Positions 36,616 through 44,866 of a stretch of DNA of 64,000 nucleotides are shown here, in pieces. This stretch comes from Paenibacillus sp. MSJ-34. GTDB lineage: Bacteria; Bacillota; Bacilli; Paenibacillales; Paenibacillaceae. Below the pieces are notes generated by a model. That model saw only the letters and a list, made by a program, of their open reading frames with translations. It made no database searches and was not told where the DNA came from. The DNA is taken from assembly GCF_018918005.1 (NCBI RefSeq), contig NZ_JAHLPR010000020.1, forward strand, positions 33,236-97,235. The letters are read 5' to 3'. Position numbers and translations under genes: made by a program. Position 1 is the stretch's first letter. Every line of letters begins with the position of its first letter.

Positions 36616-36644
36616 TAATCCTGACATCCATGATGTCAGGATTA
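36616..36644. promoter_or_regulatory. Perfect 13-base-arm palindrome upstream of the WYL regulator gene
   Basis: TAATCCTGACATC (36616-36628) and GATGTCAGGATTA (36632-36644) are exact inverted repeats around CAT. The site lies 60 bases before the WYL regulator start and next to a possible -10 (TATGAT). Its symmetry and position fit a regulator operator better than a terminator, as no T run follows. Confidence 0.65.
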
Positions 36645-36703
36645 ATCCGTTATGATGTGAAGCAGATGAACCGATTCGTTCGGAAACTTGGGAGTGATGA
36701 AAG

Positions 36704-37615
36704 ATGAGACTCGATCGTATGCTCGGCATTACGCTGGAATTGATGACGAAGAGGAGAGTGACGGCTACCGAATTGGCAGCCAGGTTTGAAGTCTCCATCC
36801 GAACGGTCTATCGCGATATTGAGCTAATTAATCAAGCGGGCATCCCCGTCGCCTCGTTCGCGGGGACGGACGGCGGATTCGAACTGATGGACGGGTTCTT
36901 CTTGACGAAGCAGCACTTCTCGGTCGACGATTTTGCGGTCATCTACAATCTATTAAAGAGCATGGAAGGAGCGGTAGGCGGCAAACTTACGACGTTAAAG
37001 AACAAGCTTGGCAGCTTGCATCCGGCTCTCGCGAATGGAGGATGCGACGATAAGCTCATATTCGATATGAGCGCTTCGGAAGGCGAGAGGGCGATCATTC
37101 ATCCGCTCTATAATGCGATCCATCAATCGAAACGGGTAGCTTTTTCCTACACCGGCGCGTCCGGCACGGTCTCGGAAAGACGGGTGGAGCCCGTCCGCCT
37201 ATATTGGGAACGCGGAGTGTGGTATTTGGAGGGGTATTGCCTGCTGCGCCATGGGATCAGGTTTTTCCGGATAACGAGAATGACGAAATTCCACGTTTCC
37301 GAAGAAGTTTTTCAACCGAGGGAAGCTTCGACGGAGACGCCGCCGGAAACGACGGATGGCATGCAAGTTCATCTCCGATTTGATCTGAACGCGCAGCCGC
37401 GCGTATTTGAGCAATTTCCGGGAGAGTGCGTTCATCAAGGCACCCATATCGATGTCCATACGACCTGCTATTCCACAGAGTACGCGCTTTCGATCGTTTT
37501 AAGCTACGGATCCAAGGCGGTCATCGTCTCTCCCGACGAACTGAAACGCGCTTTCATCGATGAATTGAAAGAAATGCAAAAACGGTATGTACAAAACGAT
37601 GGGGAGGAAAAATGA
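36704..37615 (+). CDS. YafY-type HTH/WYL transcriptional regulator
   Basis: 303 residues. The N-terminal HTH_11 domain reads TKRRVTATELAARFEVSIRT then VYRDIELINQAGIPV; the WYL domain follows from about residue 140 (SERRVEPVRLYWERGVWYLE, RITRM). It probably controls the downstream NmrA-like and ABC exporter genes and itself through the palindrome upstream. It ends two bases before the NmrA-like start, so all four genes appear to be one operon. Confidence 0.92.
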   Translation: MRLDRMLGITLELMTKRRVTATELAARFEVSIRTVYRDIELINQAGIPVASFAGTDGGFELMDGFFLTKQHFSVDDFAVIYNLLKSMEGAVGGKLTTLKNKLGSLHPALANGGCDDKLIFDMSASEGERAIIHPLYNAIHQSKRVAFSYTGASGTVSERRVEPVRLYWERGVWYLEGYCLLRHGIRFFRITRMTKFHVSEEVFQPREASTETPPETTDGMQVHLRFDLNAQPRVFEQFPGECVHQGTHIDVHTTCYSTEYALSIVLSYGSKAVIVSPDELKRAFIDELKEMQKRYVQNDGEEK

Positions 37616-37616
37616 A

Positions 37617-38438
37617 ATGGCCATTTTAGTAACAGGTGCGACAGGAACGGTTGGAAGACATGTAGTTAGCGGGCTTGTGCAAAAAGGGAAGCAAGTGAGA
37701 GCGGTATCGCGCAACCCTGAAAATGCCGGTTTGCCGGAGGGCGTTGAAGTGACGAAGGGAGATCTTGCTGCCCCGGAATCGCTGCGCGCCGCATTGCAAG
37801 GGGTGACAGCTCTCTATCTAATTATGTCCAGCGATAACGCGCATACGGCATTGCAAACCGACCCGAAAGTGATCGAAATCGCGAAAGAAGCGGGAGTACG
37901 ACGAGTTGTGATATTGATGGACTATGAAGGCAACCCGGTTGAACAAATCGTGAAAGACAGCGGCATGCAGTGGACGCTGCTGAAGCCAGTAGAATTCATG
38001 GCGAATGCGCTTGTCGATTGGCAACCGTCCATCCGCGCGGAAGGAATCGTCCGCGAACCTTTTGGCTATGCCCTTAGCGCCAGAGTGCATGAAGCGGATA
38101 TTGCCGCGGTCGCGGTGGAAGCATTGACGGAAGACGGACATCATGAAGAAAGCTATTATTTGACGGGACCGGAAGCTTTATCCCGCGTTGATGCGGTGAA
38201 CAAAATTGCCGCGGCGATCGGGAAAGAGATCCGATTCGTCGAATTGACGGAGGAGCAAGCGCGGCAAGGATGGAAGGATCAAGGATACGGAGAGGAGGAT
38301 ATCGAGTTTTTCGTTCAAATGGGCAAAAATCCGCCTGAAGTGGGGTATACGGTATTGCCGACGATAGAGCTCGTAACGGGAAGACCGGCCAAAACGTTTG
38401 ACGAATGGATCGCCGAGCATAAGGACGAATTTATGTGA
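37617..38438 (+). CDS. NmrA-like NAD(P)-binding SDR protein
   Basis: 273 residues from the ATG at 37617, behind GGGGAGGA. The Rossmann motif TGATGTVGRHV is at residues 6-16, but the SDR YxxxK pair is not evident, as is usual for the NmrA/atypical SDR group (AVSRNPENAG, VTKGDLAAPESLRAALQGV). These act as quinone reductases or as redox-sensing regulators. Placement between the WYL regulator and the exporter suggests a shared detoxification or stress role. Confidence 0.9.
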   Translation: MAILVTGATGTVGRHVVSGLVQKGKQVRAVSRNPENAGLPEGVEVTKGDLAAPESLRAALQGVTALYLIMSSDNAHTALQTDPKVIEIAKEAGVRRVVILMDYEGNPVEQIVKDSGMQWTLLKPVEFMANALVDWQPSIRAEGIVREPFGYALSARVHEADIAAVAVEALTEDGHHEESYYLTGPEALSRVDAVNKIAAAIGKEIRFVELTEEQARQGWKDQGYGEEDIEFFVQMGKNPPEVGYTVLPTIELVTGRPAKTFDEWIAEHKDEFM

Positions 38439-38459
38439 GAAAGGACGGGCTGCCCTCGT

Positions 38460-39410
38460 ATGCGATACGCGATTGATGTTAAAAACCTCAGAAAGTCGTT
38501 TCAAGAACATGAGGCGGTGAAAGGAATCGATCTGCAAGTGAAGCAAGGCGAGCTGTTTGCGTTGCTCGGCCCGAACGGAGCGGGGAAAACGACGACCATC
38601 CATATGCTTTCCACCCTCATCAAACCGGACGGAGGAACAGCGATCGTGGCCGGCTACGATGTGGTACAAGATGCGCACGAGGTGCGCAAGAAAATAAGCA
38701 TGACCGGACAGTTCGCCGCCCTTGACCAAGGATTGTCGGGGGTTCAAAATTTGATGCTAATTGCCAGACTATACGGATACTCCAAGAAAAAAGCGCGCGC
38801 CATCGCCGAAGAGCTGATTCAAACCTTCGGACTAACGGATGCCAAGGATCGCCTCGTGGAGAAATACTCCGGAGGAATGCGGCGGCGTCTGGATATTGCC
38901 GCCAGCGTCGTGATTCAACCTGACCTCATTTTCCTGGATGAACCTACGACAGGATTGGACCCACAAAGCCGCATGCAAGTGTGGGACGTGGTCCGCTCCC
39001 TCTTGAAGCGGGGGACGACGGTGCTGCTTACGACCCAATATTTGGAGGAAGCCGATCGGTTGGCGGATCGAATCGCCGTCATTCATCAAGGGACGATCAT
39101 TGCGCAAGGGACGCCGAATCAGTTGAAAGCTTCGATCGGCGGCAAAATGCTAACGATTCGCATGGCTGAACGGGCGGATCCGGAAGCGATAAGCAGCCTT
39201 GTGGCGAAACATCATTCCTTGATAGTCATTCGGGGCGACGACCCTCTCGTCTATAAAATCGCTGTAACGGAAGCCGCGCTTGCCAATCAGGCGATTCATA
39301 CGCTGCTTGCGCATGAGGTCCCGGTCGACTACTTTTCCTTGGACGAACCGAGTCTGGACGAAGTGTTTCTCACTTTGACCGAGATCCCGCCGAAGGAGGC
39401 CGTTTCATGA
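38460..39410 (+). CDS. Daunorubicin-resistance (DrrA) type ABC transporter ATP-binding protein
   Basis: 316 residues. Walker A GPNGAGKTT (residues 37-45), signature YSGGMRRRLDIAASVV and Walker B LIFLDEPTTGLDPQSR are intact; the DrrA-type C-terminal extension (DEPSLDEVFLTLTE) is present. It should energise the next gene's permease. The ATG at 38460 has only a weak GAAAGGA site about 15 bases ahead. It overlaps the permease gene by four bases. Confidence 0.93.
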   Translation: MRYAIDVKNLRKSFQEHEAVKGIDLQVKQGELFALLGPNGAGKTTTIHMLSTLIKPDGGTAIVAGYDVVQDAHEVRKKISMTGQFAALDQGLSGVQNLMLIARLYGYSKKKARAIAEELIQTFGLTDAKDRLVEKYSGGMRRRLDIAASVVIQPDLIFLDEPTTGLDPQSRMQVWDVVRSLLKRGTTVLLTTQYLEEADRLADRIAVIHQGTIIAQGTPNQLKASIGGKMLTIRMAERADPEAISSLVAKHHSLIVIRGDDPLVYKIAVTEAALANQAIHTLLAHEVPVDYFSLDEPSLDEVFLTLTEIPPKEAVS

Positions 39411-40183
39411 TTGCAAGTCCGAACATTTTCTCATCGACAAGAACATTTATGTGGAGAACATGGCAAAGCGTGAAGCATAATTCGTTTGGTTTTGTCGTGG
39501 ATGTTGTCATTGCTCCCGTTTTGATGCTGCTTGTTTTTACTTATTTGTTTGGCGGAGCGATTGCCGGTTCTGCTGCGGCATATCTTCCATTTTTTTTGCC
39601 AGGCATGCTTCTGCTAACGGTCGTCCCCATGACGGTCTATAGCGGAACCGCGATATGTATGGATATTTCAAAGGGGGTATACCATCGGTTTCGAACGATG
39701 CCCTTCTGGCAGCCGGCCTCTGTTATCGGGCCTTTAATCACCGACGGATTACGATATACGGTTGCCCTGCTAGTCGTATGCGGCGCAGGGATGCTCTTGG
39801 GATTTCGTCCGGAGGGAGGGACGATCGGAGTCGTTACGGCCATCTTATATATGATTCTATTCTCGTTTAGCGTAAGCTGGATCTTTTCCTTGATCGGCGT
39901 GCTGGCCAAACGGCCTGAAACGGTATCCGGAACGAGCATGATTTTCGTTTATCCTCTTCTTTTTGCCAGCAATATTCTGGTGGATTCCGCAACGATGCCG
40001 AAATGGGTCGGTCTGGTCGTAGAATTCAATCCGATCAGTATCGCGGCCTCTACCGTAAGAGGCCTGATGAGCGGCACGGCCGACGCTGCCGTCATTGCGG
40101 CGGGAATCGGCGTATGCCTGCTATTGCTCGTCATCTTCGCTCCGCTCGCTTTATATTTCTATATGACAAAGAATAATCGTTAA
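39407..40183 (+). CDS. DrrB-type ABC-2 permease
   Basis: 258 residues with six membrane segments. The ABC-2 family signature lies in the fourth and fifth helices (FSVSWIFSLIGVLAKRPETV). It forms a drug- or lipid-type exporter with the preceding ATPase. The start overlaps the ATPase stop by four bases. Confidence 0.92.
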   Translation: MIASPNIFSSTRTFMWRTWQSVKHNSFGFVVDVVIAPVLMLLVFTYLFGGAIAGSAAAYLPFFLPGMLLLTVVPMTVYSGTAICMDISKGVYHRFRTMPFWQPASVIGPLITDGLRYTVALLVVCGAGMLLGFRPEGGTIGVVTAILYMILFSFSVSWIFSLIGVLAKRPETVSGTSMIFVYPLLFASNILVDSATMPKWVGLVVEFNPISIAASTVRGLMSGTADAAVIAAGIGVCLLLLVIFAPLALYFYMTKNNR

Positions 40184-40786
40184 GCGCCTTGGATGGCAAG
40201 CAGACCAATGGCGTTGCATTGAGAAATGGCTATCCGGACCGTACGACCGTTATTTTGCGTCAAAACCGCTAATTCGCTGTTTCGGCGGACATTGGTTCCG
40301 TTATCCGTTCATCGCAGGGCTTATTTTTACGCTTTTGCCGCGAATAAAGGATCGTCTGTCCGCAAACTGGCCGCAATCGGGTCGTTTGTCACAATTAGCG
40401 TCTCCTGTGTCCGCGAACTTGGGGAGCAGGGCGGTAGAAGTTAATGCAACGACAGTGCAAGCAGACAAACAAGCTGACATGAATTCATGGCGGCTTGTTT
40501 TCATTTTTAAATGGTATAATATAAAATTTTAGTAGAAAAAAGGTAAGGATTCGGTGCGTTCAAAATACGTTCAGTAATGGTAGTCATAATTAATTTTCGA
40601 AGTAAGGAGGCAATTTGATATAATGAAACTAATCTAGTTATTGATGAATGGAGAAATCGCGATGAAGAAAAAATGGGATCAATTATAACCGGTTTGCAGC
40701 GCCTGCAGCTCGCATAACGCTCGCGGCCCGCCTCCTGGATAGACGTCCTTGCCCTTTATATGAAAACGAATAAGGAGGCTCCCGAT
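40184..40786. other. Gene-free interval with intergenic repeats
   Basis: From about 40225 to 40440 the sequence repeats words such as TGTCCGCnAA, GCGGACA and GTTCCGTTAT in both orientations, an intergenic repeat family. A probable terminator lies at 40468-40505 (ACAAGCTGACATGAATTCATG with GCGGCTTGT and a T-rich tail). TATAAT-like boxes follow near 40516 and 40617, and AAGGAGG at about 40604 leads only into a four-codon frame. No gene could be supported. Confidence 0.65.
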
Positions 40787-42514
40787 ATGAGAAGCGAGCA
40801 AGAAATGATGGAACTTATTCTAAACGCCGCCAGGACGGATGAGCGAATCCGCATCGTCATCATGAACGGTTCCCGGGCCAACCCGAACGCGGAGAAAGAT
40901 TGTTTCCAAGATTACGATATCGTGTATGTCGTGAACGATATCGCGTCCTTTACTTCGGATCACCGCTTCATCGATCGTTTCGGCGAATTGATGATGATGC
41001 AAATGCCTGAAAGAATGAGCCTTATTCCTCCGGATGATGACGGGAAGTTCATTTACCTGATGCAGTTTGCGGACGGGAACCGCATCGACCTTACGTTGGT
41101 TCCGCTAGATCGGGCGGACGAACTCGTAAGCCGCGACAGCTTGAGCATACTTCTGCTCGACAAAGACGGGATCATCGAGCCGTTTCCGCCTGCGAGCGAT
41201 TCGGATTATTGGATCGAACCGCCGTCCGCCAAGCAATTTGCGGATTGCTGCAATGAATTTTGGTGGGTAAGCACCTACGCGGCCAAAGCGCTTTGGAGAG
41301 AAGAGCTTCCATATGCCAAAGCGATGCTGGAAGGGCCGATCAGAAACATGTTGATTCAAATGTTGGAATGGCATATCGGAGTCGAGACGGCATTTACGGT
41401 TAGCGCGGGCAAACATGCCAAATATTTCGAGAAATACCTTGAGGAACGGCTTTGGAAGCAATATGTCGGCACTTATTCGGACGCGAATTACGACCGTATG
41501 TGGCGATCTCTCTATGCGATGGGCGATTTGTTCCGAACCGTCGCCGTTCCGATCGCCGAGCGATTCGGTTATTCGTATCCGATCGGCGATGACGAAAGAG
41601 TAACCGCACATCTAAGGCATGTCCGCGCGTTGCCGAAGGATGCGAAGGAAATCTATGAGACCGAAGGTTATAAAGAGGTGATTCCGACGGCCGAACCGCA
41701 AGCTTGGCCCGATTGCGATGAAGATATTAAACGTTTCGTTGAAAAACTGATAGAACGGTTGAAACATGCGCTCGGCGACCGGTTAGCAGGTATATATCTT
41801 CACGGCTCGTTAGCGATGGGCAGCTACTATCGGCCCAAAAGCGACATCGACTTGATCGTGGTCGTCAAGGACCAATTGGAAGCCGAATTGGCCGGGACGG
41901 TTGCGGCCGCCATCGCAAACGAATCGGTTCACAGACCTACGGTCGGCAACGTTGAGCTAAGCGTCATTACGGCGGAAACGGCCGGACATATCCCCGTTCC
42001 CACCCCATTTGAAGTGCATTACAGTTCAAGTTGGCACGACAGGATTTTGCAGAATGAAGTAGACTACGGGAGCGAGCGGACCGACAGCGATATACTATGC
42101 CATGTAACGTATGTGGTGCAGCGCGGCATTTGCCTATACGGCCAACCGATCCCCGCCGTATTCGGTCAGGTGGAGTGGCATGATTTCATGAAAGCCGTTC
42201 TCGACGATCTGGAATGGATCCTGGAGGACGAGCACATTCTGGAAACGCCGTACTACAGCGTGCTGAACATTTGTCGCGTATTTCAATTAATTAGCGAGAA
42301 CAGTCAGCAAGTGCATAGTAAAGATGAGGGCGGGGAATGGGGACTCAAGCATTTTCCGAATGAGTATCGTCAATTGATTCGGCAAGCGCTCGATATTTAT
42401 CGTTCTTCGGAGGAAGTAACGGAGGAACTAAGAAAAACGGGAGGGAAAGAGTGGGATCGGGAGAAGCTGCTTTCCTTCCGCAATTACGCCCGATCCCTGT
42501 TGCAAGATTCATAG
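40787..42514 (+). CDS. Fusion of two aminoglycoside-nucleotidyltransferase-like modules (ANT(6)-like plus ANT(9)/AadA-like)
   Basis: 575 residues from the ATG at 40787, with AAGGAGG nine bases ahead. Residues 1 to about 295 match ANT(6)/AadK: GSRAN at G28 and QDYDIVY (D42, D44), then MQFADGNRIDLTLVPL. Residues from about 310 to 575 match the ANT(9)/AadA type: GSLAMGSYYRPKSDIDLIVV (G340; D353, D355) and FEVHYSSSWHDRIL. Both nucleotidyltransferase sites keep the GS and DxD residues, so both could be active in transferring AMP to aminoglycosides; an ancestral role on other substrates is equally possible. No mobile element adjoins it. Confidence 0.8.
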   Translation: MRSEQEMMELILNAARTDERIRIVIMNGSRANPNAEKDCFQDYDIVYVVNDIASFTSDHRFIDRFGELMMMQMPERMSLIPPDDDGKFIYLMQFADGNRIDLTLVPLDRADELVSRDSLSILLLDKDGIIEPFPPASDSDYWIEPPSAKQFADCCNEFWWVSTYAAKALWREELPYAKAMLEGPIRNMLIQMLEWHIGVETAFTVSAGKHAKYFEKYLEERLWKQYVGTYSDANYDRMWRSLYAMGDLFRTVAVPIAERFGYSYPIGDDERVTAHLRHVRALPKDAKEIYETEGYKEVIPTAEPQAWPDCDEDIKRFVEKLIERLKHALGDRLAGIYLHGSLAMGSYYRPKSDIDLIVVVKDQLEAELAGTVAAAIANESVHRPTVGNVELSVITAETAGHIPVPTPFEVHYSSSWHDRILQNEVDYGSERTDSDILCHVTYVVQRGICLYGQPIPAVFGQVEWHDFMKAVLDDLEWILEDEHILETPYYSVLNICRVFQLISENSQQVHSKDEGGEWGLKHFPNEYRQLIRQALDIYRSSEEVTEELRKTGGKEWDREKLLSFRNYARSLLQDS

Positions 42515-42886
42515 GTCCGTTCATCGCTCATCGCGTGCCGGCGCCGTTAAGAAACCGGTGCAACCCCTTCGTTGTATGGTTCTCGCGCATTCAGCAAGTG
42601 GGGGAAGGTTGGGCAGAGTAATGCCCGCGTATGATGGGAGATGATATGAGCCGGATCAAATTCGCAAGGTCGCAAGTTGCATAAAGTACAGCATATAACG
42701 GGGTTGAAAGGCAAATCGGAATGACATGTTGTACGATATACAACATTTCCGCGAATGAAAGGCTACATTCCCTTGGTTTGACCCTAAAATGTTGTATTTT
42801 TTGCAATATAGATTTAAAAATTGGATGGAAACGGACTCCAATGTTGTATTTTGTACAAAATAAGTACCACTGTCCTCAACAGTCCG

Positions 42887-42919
42887 AAGCAGCTTCCGCA
42901 CGGGAAGCTGCTTTTTGGC
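42887..42919 (+). terminator. Intrinsic terminator, intergenic
   Basis: GAAGCAGCTTCCGCACGGGA followed by AGCTGCTTTTTGG: perfect 10-base arms, GCAC loop, short T run. No gene reads directly into it, apart from distant read-through of the nucleotidyltransferase gene. Confidence 0.75.
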
Positions 42920-43143
42920 ATTGAGGGAGGAGAAAAGCGAAACCGGTCGGCTCGAACGGACATTCGTGAAAAAATAGCAATCGTTAAGAAATCGGCGGTT
43001 CATTCATTTGGTACAATGGAAAAATCAATCGAAACGTTTAATATGACAATAGATGGCATGAATGATCGTTATACTGAACATGTTCGATCGATATTAGATC
43101 GGTTACGCGATGACGGCACCGTATTTTCTTTCCAAGAAAAAAC

Positions 43144-43196
43144 TTGACATCGAAAGAAATAATTGTCTATAATAGCAAACATACGTTTGTAGGAGG
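43144..43196 (+). promoter_or_regulatory. Promoter and operator-like dyad of the exporter gene
   Basis: TTGACA at 43144-43149 and TATAAT at 43168-43173 with an 18-base spacer. CAAAC...GTTTG (43176-43189) forms a dyad at the transcript start, the usual place for a TetR- or MarR-type operator. AGGAGG at 43191-43196 precedes a 28-codon frame (43199-43285) ending just before the exporter start. Confidence 0.7.
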
Positions 43197-43300
43197 CGAT
43201 GAAGAAACTATACGCGATGAAGGAAGGCCCGATTTGTACGGGCGGCAAGGAGCGAATGTCGGACAGTCACATAATTTCGTTATAGTTAGGATGGAGAGAC

Positions 43301-44782
43301 ATGAATACTGCAACGATCGCTCAGAATTCACAAGCGAACGATCTGGGCAATATCAAAAAATTGCCGATCTTGATTTCGCTTATTATCGGCGCCTTTTTTT
43401 CGATTTTAAACGAAACGTTATTAAATATCGCATTGCCGCAGTTGGAGATCGCGTTGAAAGTTCCCGCATCTACATTGCAGTGGCTGGCTACCGGTTATAT
43501 GCTGGTCGTCGGCGTGCTGATCCCCGTCTCGGCATTGCTCGTGCAATGGTTTACGACAAGACAAATGTTTTTGGGAGCAATGATATTGTTCGCGGCAGGC
43601 ACGTTGGTTTGCGGCATTGCCCCGAGCTTCCCCGTATTATTGATCGGGCGTTTGCTTCAAGCGGGCGGCGCGGGTTTGATGCTGCCGGTCATGATGAACA
43701 CGATTCTGGTTCTTTATCCGCCGGAGAAACGCGGCGCGGCGATGGGCAGCATCGGGCTTGTCATTATGTTTGCGCCGGCTGTCGGTCCGACCTTGTCGGG
43801 TATGATTCTCCAGGTGGCGGAGTGGCGCTGGCTGTTTTATCTCGTACTTCCTTTCGCCGTTTTTTCGATCATTTTCTCTTATATGTTCTTGAAAAATGTA
43901 ACCCCGGTCACAAAACCGAAGGTAGACGTCCTGTCCATTATTTTGTCGACAATCGGATTTGGCGGCATCGTATTCGGATTCAGCAACAAAGGGGAGGGCG
44001 AAGCGACATGGGCCAGCCCGCAAGTGTACTTGCCGCTGCTTATCGGCGGTATTTCGCTTCTGATCTTCGTTATTAAACAGATCAAATCGAAAGAACCGAT
44101 GCTCGATATGCGCGTCTTCCGTTTTCCGATGTTCTCGTTAACGACGGTGCTGCTCATCATTGCGATGATGACGATGTTCTCCACGATGCTGCTGCTCCCG
44201 TTTCTAATGCAAGGGGCCTTTTTGATGACCACGTTCGCGGCAGGGCTTGTACTGCTTCCGGGCGGATTGCTGAACGGTCTCATCTCGCCGATTACCGGCC
44301 GATTGTTCGATAAGTTCGGTCCGCGCGCGCTGGTCATACCGGGAACGGTGCTGCTCATCGTCATTACATGGCTGTTTACCCGAATTTCGATGGAAACGAC
44401 GACGATTACGCTGATCGTCTTGCATGTGCTGCTGATGATCGCAATCGCCATGATCATGATGCCGGCACAGACCAACGGATTGAACCAACTGCCGCCGCAT
44501 TTGTACCCGCATGGAACGGCTGTGTTGAACACGTTGCAGCAAGTTTCCGGCGCGATCGGCGTAGCATTGTTCATCAGCATTATGTCTACCGGCCAACAGG
44601 CCTATATCGGGCGGCTGACTGCCGAACCGACCCCGGCGCAATTGGCGGAATCCTTGCTGGCGGGCATTCACAATTCGTTTATGGTCGGCCTCGGTTTTGC
44701 CGTGTTCGCCATGCTGCTGTCGCTGTTTATTAAGCGAACGCAAGCGCCGCAAGGGGAGAACGCTCACGCTTCCCAGCATTAA
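43301..44782 (+). CDS. MFS multidrug exporter, EmrB/QacA (DHA2) family
   Basis: 493 residues with about fourteen membrane segments. DHA2 motifs are present: LNETLLNIALPQLEIALKV at helix 1, LQWLATGYMLVVGVLIPVSA at helix 2 and GRLLQAGGAGLMLPVM (motif B). It should export cationic or lipophilic drugs by proton antiport. The ATG follows GATGGAGAG. It has its own promoter with an operator-like dyad, but no regulator gene lies next to it. Confidence 0.93.
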   Translation: MNTATIAQNSQANDLGNIKKLPILISLIIGAFFSILNETLLNIALPQLEIALKVPASTLQWLATGYMLVVGVLIPVSALLVQWFTTRQMFLGAMILFAAGTLVCGIAPSFPVLLIGRLLQAGGAGLMLPVMMNTILVLYPPEKRGAAMGSIGLVIMFAPAVGPTLSGMILQVAEWRWLFYLVLPFAVFSIIFSYMFLKNVTPVTKPKVDVLSIILSTIGFGGIVFGFSNKGEGEATWASPQVYLPLLIGGISLLIFVIKQIKSKEPMLDMRVFRFPMFSLTTVLLIIAMMTMFSTMLLLPFLMQGAFLMTTFAAGLVLLPGGLLNGLISPITGRLFDKFGPRALVIPGTVLLIVITWLFTRISMETTTITLIVLHVLLMIAIAMIMMPAQTNGLNQLPPHLYPHGTAVLNTLQQVSGAIGVALFISIMSTGQQAYIGRLTAEPTPAQLAESLLAGIHNSFMVGLGFAVFAMLLSLFIKRTQAPQGENAHASQH

Positions 44783-44813
44783 TTGCGATCGATGGGAAAC
44801 ATGAATCGTACGC

Positions 44814-44860
44814 AAGGGACTGTACCCGTAATCTTATCGATTGCGAGTACAGTCCCTTTT
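44814..44860. terminator. Terminator between the exporter and the convergent methyltransferase
   Basis: AAGGGACTGTAC ... GTACAGTCCCTTTT, 12-base arms, with T-rich sequence on the plus side and the A tract giving a T run on the minus side. Confidence 0.85.
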
Positions 44861-44866
44861 CGTGTG

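Larger units (their letters stand above)
42515..43300. other. Gene-poor interval with GTTGTA repeats, a terminator and a promoter
   Basis: The palindrome ATGTTGTA/TACAACAT (42726-42746) and further ATGTTGTA copies at 42789 and 42841 form a repeat set. AGCAGCTTCC...GGAAGCTGCT with TTTTT (about 42889-42918) is a terminator. The remainder up to 43143 has only a possible 43-codon frame (43017-43148) that lacks a ribosome binding site, and then the promoter of the exporter gene. Confidence 0.6.

Noticed and set aside
40604..40680. AAGGAGG followed by short frames
   Set aside because: The frames are four and fourteen codons long without family likeness; I cannot tell a leader peptide from chance.
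43017..43148. 43-codon frame before the exporter promoter
   Set aside because: No ribosome binding site and no recognised family; its end overlaps the -35 box of the exporter promoter.
43144..44076. 310-codon plus-strand frame overlapping the exporter start
   Set aside because: It is a frame shadow of the MFS gene; its product is Arg-rich and lacks any domain, while the MFS frame has 14 membrane segments.
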